The notes under the pieces are model-generated. The model did no database searches. It was not told where the DNA came from and saw only the letters and a list, made by a program, of their open reading frames with translations. Position numbers and translations under genes: made by a program. Below are positions 16,233 through 24,446 of a stretch of DNA of 64,000 nt, piece after piece (within the stretch, counting starts at the first letter, position 1; each line of letters begins with the position of its first letter). The stretch is from NCBI RefSeq assembly GCF_047238345.1, contig NZ_JBDFMQ010000001.1, positions 434,001 to 498,000 of the forward strand, read 5' to 3'. Origin of the DNA: Shouchella sp047238345. GTDB lineage: Bacteria > Bacillota > Bacilli > Bacillales > Bacillaceae_D.

Positions 16233-16643
16233 ATGCACTATGAAGTTGGTTTAAAGATGTATATAGAAGCGACAAATACCCATTGCTTCAAAGAAGTAAG
16301 GAAACGATTGCATCCAAATGCTGTCTTCTATTTTACGGACAAGAGTTGTTTTTCAATGGAAGCGATTGAGTCTTATTTCGAAACAGCATGGGAGCAAATT
16401 AAAGACGAAATATATGAGGCAAAAGATATTCAGTGGCAATTCGTGACGGAAGAGGTTGCGGCTTGTACGTATATTTTTTCATATGAAGGTTATCGCGATG
16501 ATTCGTTTATCTCAGGAAAAGGTCGAGCTACAAATCTGTTTGTTCAACATGAACATGAGTGGAAACTCATTCACGAACATCTTAGCCCAATGCCATCAAT
16601 AGAGGAGTCGTACTATGACAGTAGGATTATTGCATCACATTGA
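16233..16643 (+). CDS. NTF2-like (SnoaL/DUF4440-type) protein
   Basis: 136-residue protein with the pattern of the nuclear-transport-factor-2 cone fold: N-terminal helices, a V-F-Y-F-T-D strand, and a C-terminal W-K-L-I-H-E-H-L-S-P strand typical of DUF4440/SnoaL-like proteins. Such proteins act as small enzymes or ligand-binding domains; the role here is unknown. ATG 16233 is chosen from the AGGTGATG site; ATG 16215 is possible. The last 29 bases overlap the next gene, implying an operon. Confidence 0.75.
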   Translation: MHYEVGLKMYIEATNTHCFKEVRKRLHPNAVFYFTDKSCFSMEAIESYFETAWEQIKDEIYEAKDIQWQFVTEEVAACTYIFSYEGYRDDSFISGKGRATNLFVQHEHEWKLIHEHLSPMPSIEESYYDSRIIASH

Positions 16644-17037
16644 ACTGTATGTGTCAGATTTAAAGAAGAGTGCCAAGTTTTGGGGATGGTTATTAGAATC
16701 GCTAGGCTATGAGAAGTTTCAAGAATGGGACGAGGGGAAGAGCTGGAAGCTTGGTGATACCTATATTGTCTTTGTACAAACGGAAGAAAAGTATCTGGAC
16801 CCTCCTTATCATCGAAAACGTGTTGGTTTAAACCATCTTGCTTTTCACGCGAAATCGGCCACTCATATTGATGAAATGACCGAGGCATTTAAGCAAAAGC
16901 AGGTCCCTATTTTATATAAAGCTACACATCCTTATGCTGGAGGAGAGGGATACTATGCCGTGTATGTGGAAGACCCTGACCGAATAAAAGTGGAACTCGT
17001 GGCTCCAGAAAGTAGGGTGTTAAACCATGATAAGTAA
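16615..17037 (+). CDS. VOC family (glyoxalase/bleomycin-resistance fold) protein
   Basis: 140-residue vicinal-oxygen-chelate protein. It opens with L-L-H-H-I-E-L-Y-V-S-D-L-K-K-S-A-K-F-W, a standard first strand-helix with a metal-ligand His, has V-G-L-N-H-L-A-F-H in the second module and ends with Y-A-V-Y-V-E-D-P-D-R-I-K-V-E-L-V containing the C-terminal Glu ligand. It could be a lyase, dioxygenase or resistance protein; sequence alone does not decide. Start follows GAGGAG. Overlaps both neighbours, so it belongs to a short operon with the NTF2-like gene and the broken kinase gene. Confidence 0.88.
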   Translation: MTVGLLHHIELYVSDLKKSAKFWGWLLESLGYEKFQEWDEGKSWKLGDTYIVFVQTEEKYLDPPYHRKRVGLNHLAFHAKSATHIDEMTEAFKQKQVPILYKATHPYAGGEGYYAVYVEDPDRIKVELVAPESRVLNHDK

Positions 17038-18012
17038 TGAAGAGCAGGAAAGAAAAGTAGAAAAAGTGCTGGCGTATAGCGCCTATTTAGCGGCGGGAAG
17101 TTATCATTTTAGCTCAGATTTTCGGGTTTTTTATCATAGGTCGAAACAACAACATCCGATATGCAGGAATTTCGTGGAAACACCTGAAGTATGGAAGATT
17201 GCTGATAAACGGAAACAGTTTGCTGGTAACATCCTTTGGTTTAGTAGCAATGGGGACATAAGGATTTTCTCAAATACTGAAGTGTTGACTCTTTGTGCAA
17301 ACAAAGAAAATTATCTTAAAAAATAAAAAATGATGAGCACTTCTCCTACTATTTTCAACTGCCAAAGCAACTTTTTAAAGACGATATCAACTTGATTATC
17401 AAAGAAGAAGTTATTCCGTTTATACCGAATGAAGAGAGTGACGATTCCTTTATACTTAAGACGCTCTTTCGAGACTACAAGAACTACTTTTGTTCAGTGA
17501 TCAAATCTTCTCAGTATACGATGCAGTCAATGTCCCAGCTATTGCAAACGAGTTCAAATACGGTACACCGCCATGAATTTAAGACAATTATTACCAACAT
17601 TCATCCTTCGTTACATGATGTAGCTTTCCCGTTTGTAAAGCTCCATGGCGATTTATGGAGCGAAAATTTATTATTAGAAAAAAACAAGGATCAACGAGTG
17701 CTATGGTATATTGACTGGGATGAATCAGGAGAATACCTCTTCTTTTATGATTTCTTCAGGTTCATTTGGAATGAACTTGATGTGAATCAAAACCATTCTT
17801 ACTATGATCAATACATGGGCGGAGCGTATGATGACTGCTTGAAGGAACTATTCGGGCTGTTTAACCTTGTTTATAAGCCTGAGCTTAAACAATCCTACTT
17901 CTATTTATTCTTTCTAAACTTAATTCTAGATGAAACTGGAACCATGACATACGAAATAAAACAATTTGAGTTAAAGGATTTTTTAAGAAAAATAGGTGGG
18001 CGGGAAGCATAA
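17027..18012 (+). pseudogene. Aminoglycoside-phosphotransferase-like kinase gene, frameshifted
   Basis: Two frames together read as one APH/choline-kinase-like protein of about 328 residues. The first (17027-17326, 99 residues) gives the N-lobe (D-I-R-I-F-S, V-L-T-L-C-A-N-K-E-N-Y-L-K-K) and stops at TAA 17324. The second, open from 17320, carries the C-lobe with the catalytic H-G-D-L-W-S-E-N motif and Y-I-D-W-D-E. One extra A in the A6 tract at 17318-17323 would fuse them as K-K-I-K-N-D-E-H. This may be a true mutation, a sequencing homopolymer error, or slippage. If intact it would phosphorylate a small molecule. Confidence 0.72.
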
Positions 18013-18013
18013 A

Positions 18014-18043
18014 AAAAGATCAGGCGACATCGCCTGATCTTTT
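18014..18043. terminator. Bidirectional terminator
   Basis: Perfect stem AGATCAGGCG (18017-18026) / CGCCTGATCT (18031-18040), loop ACAT, flanked by A-run and T-run. Between the kinase gene and cstA. Confidence 0.9.
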
Positions 18044-18059
18044 GTAACTTCATTTGTGC

Positions 18060-19508
18060 TTAAGCGGAATGCTTATAATCGACTTCGACTTCAAGTGGTA
18101 GGTTGTTTGCACGGTTCTTTTTCGCTTGAATAAAGAATAAAACGACTAACACCACTGCACCGATTACGCCACCAACCCATGAAATTGGCATTGGTAGATT
18201 AAGGCCAATTTGAGCATTTAAGATGTAGGTGATGACCATAACCAGCATAAAGGTTCCTGGAATGAGGGAGACCCAGTAATTTTTGCGCGCAATGTAAAGG
18301 TACATGGCACCGACAAATAAAGCAATCACAGCGGTCGCTTGATTTGCCCAGCTAAAGTAACGCCAGAGAATGTTGAAATCAATCTGCGTTAACACCACGG
18401 AAATCGCAAACAATGGAAGTGCAATCCATAAGCGGCTGAGTAGCTTTTTTTGCGCAATATTAAAATACTCGGCAATAATCATTCGTGCACTTCTAAATGC
18501 AGTGTCTCCAGATGTAATTGGCAACACAACAACACCAAGCACAGCAATGGTTCCACCGATTGCACCAAGTAATAAAGTTGAGACTTCTGTTACGACAGCT
18601 CCTGGTCCACCTACAGCGAGCATTTCGTTTAAGCCACCGTATCCGTTAACAAGGCTCATAGCGGCGGCGGCCCAAATCATCGCAATAATTCCTTCTGCAA
18701 TCATCATGCCATAGAAAATTTTTCGGCCTTGCGTTTCATGCTGAGTAGTACGCGAGATAATAGGCGTTTGAGTCGCATGGAAACCTGATAACGCCCCGCA
18801 CGTAATGGTAAAGAAGATTAGTGGGAAGATAGGCAAATTGTCAGGATGAAAATTTGTTAAAGATAATTCTGGAATAGGTGCGCCAGTAACGAGCATGCCG
18901 ATTCCTACACCTAAAGAGCTAATGATCAGAATGGCGCCGAAGTATGGGTAGAGACGACCAATGATCTTATCTACTGGTAGTAAGGTTGCTAAAATATAAT
19001 ATAAGAATATGACTCCAATAATAATGCCAAGTGCAATACGGCCGTCCATTAAAACGTGAAGCAAGCTTGCCGGAGTGGAGACAAAAACGGTACCGACTAA
19101 TAGAAGTAATAGAATCGCAAACGCATTTACTATGTGACGCATGGATTTGCCCAAAAACTTGCTAGCTAGTTGGGGAAGATGCGCTCCCTTGTTCCGAATG
19201 GAGATCATACCGGTTAAATAATCGTGAACCGCTCCGGCGAAAATACAGCCGACCACAATCCAAATAAAGGCAACAGGGCCGTAGAGTGCACCCATGATGG
19301 GTCCAAAGACAGGTCCGGTGCCAGCAATATTCAAAAGCTGTATTAAAGAGTTCTTCGGTGTGCTCATTGGTAGGTAATCGATGTCGTCACGGTTGGCATA
19401 AGCAGGAGTCGGTCTTGCTGCTTTGACTCCAAAGATCCGTTCAATAAGTTTCCCATAAGTGAAGTAACCAATAATAAGAAGAATGATACCGAGTAAAAAA
19501 GTATACAC
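18060..19508 (-). CDS. cstA: Carbon starvation protein CstA (pyruvate/peptide transporter family)
   Basis: Polytopic membrane protein of the CstA family, 482 residues with about 14 segments; members import pyruvate or peptides under carbon limitation. Seen: N-I-A-G-T-G-P-V-F-G-P-I-M-G-A near residue 60, G-A-V-H-D-Y-L-T-G-M-I-S-I-R, and S-G-F-H-A-T-Q-T-P-I-I-S-R-T. GTG 19508 is chosen because AGGGGG lies seven bases upstream and the protein then starts with its first membrane helix; the longer frame adds 42 residues without a site. A cre lies in the leader, fitting CcpA repression by good carbon sources. Confidence 0.92.
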   Translation of the reverse strand: MYTFLLGIILLIIGYFTYGKLIERIFGVKAARPTPAYANRDDIDYLPMSTPKNSLIQLLNIAGTGPVFGPIMGALYGPVAFIWIVVGCIFAGAVHDYLTGMISIRNKGAHLPQLASKFLGKSMRHIVNAFAILLLLLVGTVFVSTPASLLHVLMDGRIALGIIIGVIFLYYILATLLPVDKIIGRLYPYFGAILIISSLGVGIGMLVTGAPIPELSLTNFHPDNLPIFPLIFFTITCGALSGFHATQTPIISRTTQHETQGRKIFYGMMIAEGIIAMIWAAAAMSLVNGYGGLNEMLAVGGPGAVVTEVSTLLLGAIGGTIAVLGVVVLPITSGDTAFRSARMIIAEYFNIAQKKLLSRLWIALPLFAISVVLTQIDFNILWRYFSWANQATAVIALFVGAMYLYIARKNYWVSLIPGTFMLVMVITYILNAQIGLNLPMPISWVGGVIGAVVLVVLFFIQAKKNRANNLPLEVEVDYKHSA

Positions 19509-19536
19509 CGCATAACCCCCTAGTTGTAAGTTTTTT

Positions 19537-19552
19537 GTGATAGCGTTTTCAT
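19537..19552. promoter_or_regulatory. cre site (CcpA) upstream of cstA
   Basis: GTGATAGCGTTTTCAT matches the 16-base cre consensus WTGNNARCGNWWWCAW at 15 of 16 positions (first W is G). It lies 28 bases before the cstA start codon. Confidence 0.75.
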
Positions 19553-19637
19553 AAGTATATAAAAATATTGTCGAAAAATCTACATATTTCTGACCTAGTT
19601 GTCCGAAGCAAGTTTTTAAATAGGTAAAATCCATTTT

Positions 19638-19682
19638 TTGCTCTCTTCATGTAGATATGTTATTATACTTGTATATACAAGT
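19638..19682 (+). promoter_or_regulatory. treA promoter with TreR operator
   Basis: Promoter-like TTGCTC (19638-19643), 17 bases, TATTAT (19661-19666), directly followed by a perfect 16-bp palindrome ACTTGTATATACAAGT at 19667-19682. Its core TTGTATATACAA is the TreR operator sequence known from B. subtilis. No treR or treP gene is in the window. Confidence 0.82.
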
Positions 19683-19700
19683 TGGTCAGGAGGAATAAAA

Positions 19701-21374
19701 ATGGCTACAACAAATTGGTGGAACAAATCAACGGTTTATCAAATATATCCGAAAAGCTTTAACGATACGACTGGTTCAGGGTTAGGTGATATACAAGGCG
19801 TCATACAAAAGCTTGATTATTTAAAGGACTTAGGCATTGATATTATCTGGCTACAGCCATTTTACAAATCGCCACAAAGAGATAATGGTTATGATGTGGC
19901 TGACTATAAAAGTGTAAATCCCGATTACGGTACAATGGAAGATATTGATCAACTGATTGCTGAATTGAAAGCGCGCGACATGCATCTCATGATTGATATT
20001 GTCATTAATCATTCATCTACGGAGCATAAATGGTTCCAAGAGGCGATCCAATCAAAAGATAATCCATATAGAGATTATTATATTTGGAGAGATCCAGCAG
20101 ATGATGGGGGTGTACCGAATAACTGGCAATCTAAGTTTGGTGGACCGGCGTGGCAATACGATGAGAAATCAGGTCAATATTATTTAACCTTGTTTGATAA
20201 AACACAAGCGGATCTCAATTGGGAGAACCCAGAAGTGCGAGAAGAATTAGCAGATGTTGTTAAATTTTGGGCAGATAAAGGTGTGACAGGCTTACGACTA
20301 GATGTCATTAATCTGATCTCCAAAGATCAAGATTTCCCAAACGATGAAAAAGGGGACGGCCGAATGTTCTATACTGATGGCCCACGAGTACACGAGTATC
20401 TTAAAGAGCTTTATGAAAAAGTGTTTGGTCCATACAACTTAGTAACGGTAGGAGAGATGTCTTCCACCACACTGGAGCATTGCATTCGTTATTCGAGCCC
20501 TGATGAAAAAGAACTATCGATGACATTTAATTTTCACCATTTGAAGGTAGATTATCCTAACGGAGATAAATGGTCTCTCATGCCTTACGATTTTGAAGAG
20601 CTAAAACGATTGTGGACAGAGTGGCAAATTGGGATGAATCAAAACAATGGTTGGAATGCGTTATTTTTAAATAATCATGATCAACCGCGGGCAATCTCTC
20701 GTTTTGCAGATGATGGGCCATATCGTGAAAAAAGTGCAAAAATGCTTGCTACTACGTTACACGGGTTACAAGGAACCCCTTACGTCTATCAAGGTGAAGA
20801 GATTGGTATGCCAAACCCTATTTGGAATGACATTTCCGAACTAAAAGATATTGAATCGCTAAACATGTTTGAGATTATGCAGCAAAATGGCAAATCGAAA
20901 GAAGAAGCTCTGAAGATTATTCAAGAACGTTCCAGAGATAACGGTCGAGTACCAATGCAATGGAATCAGTTGAAACACGCTGGTTTTACAGAAGGTGAAC
21001 CGTGGATCAAAGTAGATGAGCGGTATCCAGAGATAAATGTAGAAGGTCAAGTGAATGATGATCGTTCGGTTTTCAATTACTACAAAAAGCTGATTCATCT
21101 GAGGAAAGACGAGGAATTGTTAACGAGCGGGACATTCAAGCGACTTGATGAAAAACACCCTGAACTATTTGCTTACACGCGAGAAGGAGAGCATGAATCG
21201 ATTGTGGTTGTGTCGAACTTCTCAGCGAAACAAGTGGAGTTTGAGTTACCGGTCGATGTTTCAAGTGTAAAACAAAGCAGAACGCTTATTTCCACTGAAT
21301 CGGATAACACGTTCGCTCAAACGATAAAAGTACCGCCATATGCTTCGTATATGTGGCACATCACGACTGCGTAA
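19701..21374 (+). CDS. treA: Trehalose-6-phosphate hydrolase
   Basis: GH13 enzyme of 557 residues that cleaves trehalose 6-phosphate to glucose and glucose 6-phosphate in the cytoplasm. Catalytic residues are visible: nucleophile Asp in G-L-R-L-D-V-I-N-L, acid/base Glu in T-V-G-E-M-S-S-T-T, and Asp in N-N-H-D-Q-P-R. The long stretches K-E-L-S-M-T-F-N-F-H-H-L-K-V-D-Y-P-N-G match TreA more closely than oligo-1,6-glucosidase. ATG 19701 follows CAGGAGG. Here it is alone: the usual treP (PTS) and treR neighbours are absent, so they should be elsewhere. Confidence 0.92.
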   Translation: MATTNWWNKSTVYQIYPKSFNDTTGSGLGDIQGVIQKLDYLKDLGIDIIWLQPFYKSPQRDNGYDVADYKSVNPDYGTMEDIDQLIAELKARDMHLMIDIVINHSSTEHKWFQEAIQSKDNPYRDYYIWRDPADDGGVPNNWQSKFGGPAWQYDEKSGQYYLTLFDKTQADLNWENPEVREELADVVKFWADKGVTGLRLDVINLISKDQDFPNDEKGDGRMFYTDGPRVHEYLKELYEKVFGPYNLVTVGEMSSTTLEHCIRYSSPDEKELSMTFNFHHLKVDYPNGDKWSLMPYDFEELKRLWTEWQIGMNQNNGWNALFLNNHDQPRAISRFADDGPYREKSAKMLATTLHGLQGTPYVYQGEEIGMPNPIWNDISELKDIESLNMFEIMQQNGKSKEEALKIIQERSRDNGRVPMQWNQLKHAGFTEGEPWIKVDERYPEINVEGQVNDDRSVFNYYKKLIHLRKDEELLTSGTFKRLDEKHPELFAYTREGEHESIVVVSNFSAKQVEFELPVDVSSVKQSRTLISTESDNTFAQTIKVPPYASYMWHITTA

Positions 21375-21380
21375 AATATG

Positions 21381-21418
21381 AAAGAGCCCCTTCATTAGTT
21401 ATTGAGAGGGCTCTTTTT
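21381..21418. terminator. Bidirectional terminator
   Basis: Perfect stem AAAGAGCCC (21381-21389) / GGGCTCTTT (21408-21416) with T-run, between convergent treA and the glycosyltransferase gene. Confidence 0.88.
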
Positions 21419-21423
21419 CTTTA

Positions 21424-22962
21424 TTATGCTTCTTTAATTTTAAGACTAATATTCCCGTTAATAGTCGTGTAAAAAAGTGCTTGTTTGCCTTGAATTAAAG
21501 GTAAGGTGGTTTTTTCCTCTAGCTTTGTAGGGACCATGATACTTTCATAATCAGAGTGAATGAGTTTAAAGATGTAACCATCCACAGGCAACTGTAAATC
21601 AGTTGCGTGAATTCGCATAGTCACTCGACCATCCTCACTTTGCTCAATCTTAGGAGAAATATCTTTTGTATTTAACACGGAAGTACGACCGGTTAGACGG
21701 ATGCCCTCTATAACTGGAATATTATTTCCGCTTAGCTGGAAGGTTAGAGCGATGTCTTCTTCGGCTTTTTCTAACTCAATCAGCTCACCTTTGACTCCAA
21801 CTGGAATTTGCAATTGTTCACCATGTTCAAGGTATAGCACTTTGAATGGTTTTCCATTAATCATTTCAATAGAGCCATCATCTTCTTTTTTAGACCAATG
21901 TGCTAACTTCTCTAGTTTACTATATTCCTCATTGATTGCCAGTGTATAATAAAGCTGGTTAATTGGTTTAATTAACGTTTCTTCCAATGAATAACTACGT
22001 TTTGCTTTGTTAAATAGATGAACGGTTTCATGAAATTTTCTGTAGTACTCGTGTTTCTCCTTTGTCTTTAGAAAATGATTTCGATCAAACATCCTCGTAA
22101 TTGCATCAAATTCGATTAAACGATTTATAATAGGTTTCTCCTTTTCAGGAGGTAGATTTTTGTCTAGTACGTGCTTAATTACTTTAATATTGGAATCCAT
22201 TTTTTCCATGTAATTGGTTTGCTTTGTTAAAGATTCATTATTGTCGATCCGATTTAAATAATAGATAGGACGAGTCGTTGTTGAAATGGTTCCAGCTGCT
22301 AAAATAACATCGATAAAAAATTGCTTGTCCTCCGCAAATTTCATTTCGGGATAGAGAATCCCATTGTCTTTAATTAAATCGGATCTCATCATACGTGCGC
22401 GTGGACCAAGGTGATAGAAGAGGTGTTTAATGTCAAATGGAGAGACATCACGTCGTTCTCTACTAGACTCATAGCGTCCAATAACGGTTTCACCTTTTGG
22501 ATCAACTTGAATGGTTTTCCCTACTGCGTAACTACCGCCAGTATCTTCTAGTAATTCAAAAAGTGTTAAGATCCCTTCACGGTGTAGCCAATCATCCGCA
22601 TCTAAATAGAACAAATAGGTAGAGTTTGAAAGGTGGGCACCTAAATTTCTTGGAAAGGCCGGAGTTCCCGTATTTTCATGCAGGAGTACACTTACGATAT
22701 TTTTATACATTCTTGAATAGTTCTCAACTATTTCACGACTGCCATCTGAAGACTGGTCATCAATTAGAATGAGCGTGATGTTGTGGAATCCAATGCTTTG
22801 AATGATCACAGAATCAACAGTTTTCTCTATAAAATCAATCGCGTTGTAGACCGGTACAACGACTGTTACGTCTGTCTTTTTAGAAAGGGTGTCTTGATTT
22901 AAAACGGTATAATCAACTTTATTAAAGTATTTCTTGTTTTTAAATTTAGTCATGAGTCCCAT
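21424..22962 (-). CDS. Family 2 glycosyltransferase, possibly teichoic-acid modifying
   Basis: 512-residue protein with an N-terminal GT-A domain (residues about 30-260): V-T-V-V-V-P-V-Y-N, I-D-D-Q-S-S-D-G, and the metal-binding L-D-A-D-D-W. The E-D-K-Q-F-F-I-D segment matches the catalytic E-D of GT2 enzymes. A C-terminal part of about 200 residues rich in beta strands resembles the accessory domain of TarS/TarP-type wall teichoic acid glycosyltransferases; this is a recalled similarity and only moderate. No signal peptide or membrane segment. GGAG precedes ATG 22962. Monocistronic. Confidence 0.82.
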   Translation of the reverse strand: MGLMTKFKNKKYFNKVDYTVLNQDTLSKKTDVTVVVPVYNAIDFIEKTVDSVIIQSIGFHNITLILIDDQSSDGSREIVENYSRMYKNIVSVLLHENTGTPAFPRNLGAHLSNSTYLFYLDADDWLHREGILTLFELLEDTGGSYAVGKTIQVDPKGETVIGRYESSRERRDVSPFDIKHLFYHLGPRARMMRSDLIKDNGILYPEMKFAEDKQFFIDVILAAGTISTTTRPIYYLNRIDNNESLTKQTNYMEKMDSNIKVIKHVLDKNLPPEKEKPIINRLIEFDAITRMFDRNHFLKTKEKHEYYRKFHETVHLFNKAKRSYSLEETLIKPINQLYYTLAINEEYSKLEKLAHWSKKEDDGSIEMINGKPFKVLYLEHGEQLQIPVGVKGELIELEKAEEDIALTFQLSGNNIPVIEGIRLTGRTSVLNTKDISPKIEQSEDGRVTMRIHATDLQLPVDGYIFKLIHSDYESIMVPTKLEEKTTLPLIQGKQALFYTTINGNISLKIKEA

Positions 22963-23292
22963 TAAATGATCTCCACCATCTCTAATAATTTTTTCTTACA
23001 TTTATGAATATAAAACATGCATGTTCCCTTTTTTCAGTCTTGCTAAACCAGGACGTGTAAGTTTTTGTTTTTATGTTATTCGTACATATTAAATTAGATA
23101 TTTCAATTTGGTTTGCTCGTTATGCTTAGTTAGTATATCGACAAATTTCTATTATCTGCAATGGCTTTCCATAAGTTTACATGAATTACTAGGTAAGTGT
23201 TTAGTGAAACCACAATTATACATAAGAACTTTAGAATTTCTTTATAAATAAACGAACAAACCACTTATGTAAGTGATTTGTTCGTGTTGTTC
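22963..23292. other. Intergenic region without recognised gene
   Basis: 330 AT-rich bases between the glycosyltransferase and kinase genes, both on the minus strand. Apart from the hairpin at 23252-23285 I see no gene, repeat or clear promoter. Confidence 0.5.
23252..23285 (-). terminator. Long hairpin after the kinase gene
   Basis: ACGAACAAACCACTTA (23252-23267) / TAAGTGATTTGTTCGT (23270-23285), 15 of 16 paired, very short loop. The following minus-strand sequence GTTTATTTAT is only moderately U-rich. Confidence 0.6.
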
Positions 23293-23904
23293 TTAATGAA
23301 AACGATGATAGAGATTTGCGACAAGGTTCATCATCCACTTTGGTACTTTAGAAGGGAAGTAAGGTTTGTGATAATGTTTGTAGTAGCCGGCCTTTAAATC
23401 GTCCCATTGAAAGCATGTTTTCTTTTGAGAAAAACGGGCGATATCAATAATACGAACATTTCCTTCCTTCGTCACGAGCAAGTTATGAAGGTGAATATCG
23501 GATGGATTTAGTCCTTTTTTTCTAGCGTAGGATAGGGCTTCATCAACTTGATCAACATACTCTGGCAAAATGGAGATGCCTTCTTGCAAACATTGAAAAA
23601 ATGTTCTCCCTTCAATGTAATCAATGACTAAATAATTGGAACCACTTTCATAGAGTGTCGGATAACGATGATCGTCTTTTATTTTTGTGTAGTTCTGTTG
23701 CTCGTTCTTGGCTACCGTTTCGTAAGGTGGGTAAAACACTTTAATGACACGAGGTTCATGTTTAATTTTGAACGCCATTGCACTTCTACCAACGCCACAA
23801 ATGGTTAAGTCTGGATGAGCGGTCATCACTTGATAGCCGGATTTTATCTGTTGAAACGTTACAGAATGAGCGTACCACTCATACACAGGTGCAAGACAAG
23901 GCAT
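23293..23904 (-). CDS. YrzF/YbdM-like serine/threonine-kinase-fold protein
   Basis: 203-residue compact kinase-like protein. Seen: a glycine-bearing segment C-G-V-G-R-S-A-M-A-F-K, invariant-Lys candidate in V-I-K-V-F-Y-P-P, catalytic-loop equivalent D-I-H-L-H-N-L-L near residue 137 and metal-binding I-I-D-I-A-R-F (in place of DFG). These match the small Bacillus kinases YrzF/YbdM and lipopolysaccharide-kinase-like folds. Its ATG overlaps the stop codon of an upstream 41-codon gene, and both lie behind a manganese riboswitch. The substrate is unknown; a link to Mn homeostasis is inference from the leader only. Confidence 0.8.
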   Translation of the reverse strand: MPCLAPVYEWYAHSVTFQQIKSGYQVMTAHPDLTICGVGRSAMAFKIKHEPRVIKVFYPPYETVAKNEQQNYTKIKDDHRYPTLYESGSNYLVIDYIEGRTFFQCLQEGISILPEYVDQVDEALSYARKKGLNPSDIHLHNLLVTKEGNVRIIDIARFSQKKTCFQWDDLKAGYYKHYHKPYFPSKVPKWMMNLVANLYHRFH

Positions 23905-24029
23905 TATCCTTTCTTCGGTCCTTTTCGCTTTGCAAGTTCTTTCTTTACAAGTGGAACAACGTGTTTTTGTGCTTGTTTTACCCCTTGGCGAACCGCTTGT
24001 GACTTAAGAAGTTTCATAAGTTTACTCAT
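23904..24029 (-). CDS. 41-residue basic protein coupled to the kinase
   Basis: Short frame starting M-S-K-L-M-K-L-L-K-S-Q-A-V and ending K-R-K-G-P-K-K-G, with about 12 Lys/Arg. AAAGGAG precedes ATG 24029 and its TAA shares a base with the kinase ATG, so the two are translated together. It is the first gene after the riboswitch terminator (37 bases away). Likely a helical, nucleic-acid- or membrane-binding peptide, or a partner of the kinase; no family recognised. Confidence 0.75.
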   Translation of the reverse strand: MSKLMKLLKSQAVRQGVKQAQKHVVPLVKKELAKRKGPKKG

Positions 24030-24065
24030 ATGAGACGCTCCTTTAATAGTGGCGGCAAAGGATAG

Positions 24066-24204
24066 AAAAAAGACCTTTGCCCACCATGAATGGACAAAGG
24101 TCTCGCAAGCAACAAACTTCGTTGCCAGTAGTGCCGAGGATTTCTCCTGTAATGACGACAGCTACTTTTATGCTACTCCCCTTTGGGATTACGTTTTCGA
24201 TGTT
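24066..24204 (-). ncRNA. yybP-ykoY manganese riboswitch with terminator
   Basis: Read on the minus strand, the leader has the class hallmarks: CAAAGGGGAGTAGC (24185-24172), GTCGTCATT (24159-24151) and GCGAGACC (24106-24099). CAAAGG at the 5' side can pair with CCUUUG at the 3' side as P1. That same 3' segment forms the terminator stem AGACCTTTG (24103-24095) / CAAAGGTCT (24079-24071) with a U-run at 24071-24066. The folds are mutually exclusive, so Mn2+ binding should stop termination (an ON switch, as known for the class). Downstream genes are the 41-residue protein and kinase. Confidence 0.88.
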
Positions 24205-24210
24205 TTGTTC

Positions 24211-24239
24211 AGTATAGCGGTATGAAGCTGATTCAGCAA
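24211..24239 (-). promoter_or_regulatory. Promoter of the manganese riboswitch transcript
   Basis: On the minus strand: TTGCTG (24239-24234), exactly 17 bases, TATACT (24216-24211). Transcription would start near 24204, just before the aptamer. Confidence 0.75.
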
Positions 24240-24402
24240 CGGTTTCCACAACTTCACACATATACACGGTAATTAACAAAACTGCTCCGTATTCGCTCAC
24301 AAACTCTTAATAAAACTTTTACATTTGATTTGTATCTGCGATGTGATCGAAAGGCAAATGATAGATAATCTTGTAGATCAAAGATAGATATAGAGCGTTA
24401 AA

Positions 24403-24436
24403 ATCATAAGGAACGCTTGTAAACGTCCCTTATGAT
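24403..24436 (-). terminator. Terminator of the mmgE/prpD-family gene
   Basis: ATCATAAGGAACG (24403-24415) / CGTCCCTTATGAT (24424-24436), 12 of 13 paired, followed on the minus strand by TTTTAACG. The remaining bases from 24240 to 24402 show nothing recognisable. Confidence 0.7.
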
Positions 24437-24446
24437 AGAAGGGAAT

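Noticed and set aside
24043..24300. 85-codon minus-strand open frame
   Set aside because: It lies over the manganese riboswitch, its promoter and its terminator; the cysteine-rich translation has no ribosome binding site and is a by-product of the RNA.
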